This document shows, in pieces, positions 5,550 to 5,909 of a stretch of 5,909 nucleotides of DNA. Source of the DNA: Leptospira soteropolitanensis. GTDB lineage: Bacteria; Spirochaetota; Leptospiria; Leptospirales; Leptospiraceae. Under the pieces are notes generated by a model. The model was not told the origin of the DNA and did not search any database. It worked only from the letters and a program-made list of their open reading frames with translations. Where the stretch lies: positions 1 through 5,909 of the forward strand of contig NZ_JAMQPN010000021.1 in NCBI RefSeq assembly GCF_026151655.1. Reading direction: 5' to 3'. The stretch's first letter is position 1, and each line of letters starts with the position of its first letter. The translations under genes and the position numbers were made by a program.

Positions 5550-5714
5550 CGCATAACGAAAAAGCTTACCGACGTTCCTCGTAGCTGAGCCTACGGAGTA
5601 GGCGTTAGCGTCGGCGCGATATTTGCGTAGGCAAAAATCGTGCCGGAGAGGAATGTGTCGGAGACCGAGCGAGGCCGTGAGTGCCGAAGCGTAGCGGTAA
5701 GCGGATGTTAATTG
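5550..5714 (+). repeat. attC-like site 8, altered spacer
   Basis: The boxes are GCATAAC (5551-5557) and GTTAATT (from 5707). The left spacer is GAAAAA rather than GAACTA, so this conserved unpaired segment is not absolutely required for recognition of the copy. The inner stem GCTTACCG pairs with CGGTAAGC. The first arm is of the site-5 type (GCCTA-cggag-TAGGC). The second arm is extended (CGGCGCGAT/ATCGTGCCG with one G.T), capped by ATTTGC/GCAAAAAT, and shows several compensated changes. Confidence 0.73.
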
Positions 5715-5909
5715 CAGTAGGTTCCTATAGAAATAGATAATAGTCGAAAGGGAAATCTCATCAAGCGCGAAAATTTTCGAACCGAATCTTTTTTCTTATA
5801 AATTTATATTGGAACTAGCGAATTAAAAACTCTTCTTTCTTCGTTTAATGAGAAAATTACCTTCTTTAGCAAATCACAGTTTGATAAAAGTATATTTGAA
5901 GAGAGTTTC
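5715..5909. repeat. Repeated cassette body without clear gene, copy 4 (cut by window end)
   Basis: From GCAGTAGGTTCC onward this matches copies 2 and 3, including the GCGCGAAAATTTTCGA block (from 5767) and GGAACTAGCGAATTAAAAAC. The plus-strand ATG frame seen in copy 2 is open here from its start at 5849 to the window end. Two of the changes in that stretch are synonymous and several are not. Confidence 0.7.

Larger units (their letters stand above)
1..5909. mobile_element. Integron-like gene cassette array (no integrase in window)
   Basis: Eight copies of a GC-rich ~150-nt palindromic element alternate with AT-rich bodies that each hold one or two small genes, all on the minus strand, or no obvious gene. 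The terminal ~15 nt of each body form an inverted repeat specific to that body, which is how integron cassettes are built: R'' and the outer bases of R' belong to the same cassette. Four of the five coding cassettes look like toxin-antitoxin or related two-gene modules, the typical cargo of sedentary chromosomal integrons. The strong similarity between sites also resembles chromosomal arrays rather than mobile integrons. No tyrosine recombinase, attI or array promoter is visible, so this is either the interior of a longer array or an integrase-less cluster. The alternative is an array mobilised by a different recombinase. Confidence 0.72.

Noticed and set aside
5282..5584. 100-codon plus-strand open frame
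   Set aside because: It runs antisense to the antitoxin gene and its promoter and ends inside site 8. The composition and lack of motifs indicate a chance frame.

Overview
The window is a run of gene cassettes in an AT-rich bacterial genome. The cassette bodies are very AT-rich. They are separated by eight GC-rich copies of one ~150-nt imperfectly palindromic element. The layout looks like an integron array or an integrase-less cluster of attC sites, with no integrase gene in view. The low GC, the VapBC type and the mix of toxin-antitoxin cassettes fit a spirochaete such as Leptospira, but this is an inference and no marker gene confirms it.

Each element is bounded by inverted boxes on the integron R-box pattern: N..TAAC on the left and GTTA..N on the right, 148-154 nt apart. 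The decisive observation is that the right flank of one element pairs with the left flank of the NEXT element, across the intervening gene, over about 14-17 nt. It does not pair with the left flank of its own element. Integron cassettes behave this way, because each cassette carries the two halves of its own R'/R'' pair. If the genes (all minus strand) define the top strand, the cassettes are 35-926, 927-2067, 2068-2975, 2976-3421, 3422-3872, 3873-4771 and 4772-5556, with partial cassettes at both window ends. Each cassette then has its gene first and its site downstream.

Contents from left to right: the tail of an apparently non-coding cassette; a DUF433/DUF5615 pair (predicted antitoxin and PIN-like nuclease toxin); a winged-helix regulator with a nucleotidyltransferase-fold protein; VapBC; two consecutive copies of a ~290-bp apparently non-coding body; a 230-aa orphan protein, possibly SUKH/SMI1-like; a RelE/ParE-type toxin with its antitoxin; and a third, truncated copy of the non-coding body. 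In every two-gene cassette the reading frames overlap by 4-16 bp, so translation is probably coupled. All four two-gene operons have a TTGAC- or TTGATA-like box 28-31 nt before the first start codon and no clear Shine-Dalgarno sequence. This fits built-in promoters giving nearly leaderless mRNAs.

The sites are unusual. They fold into a conserved branched structure (outer R stem, a short L-like stem, a long stem carrying two hairpin arms, and a third arm), and several stems covary between copies. Non-Watson-Crick pairs in the stems are almost always G.T when the plus strand is folded, which would be A.C on the minus strand. This includes an invariant T.G pair at the 11th position of every cassette-end stem. 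The plus strand therefore seems to be the one that folds, as single-stranded DNA (the expected 'bottom' strand of an attC for minus-strand genes) or as RNA.
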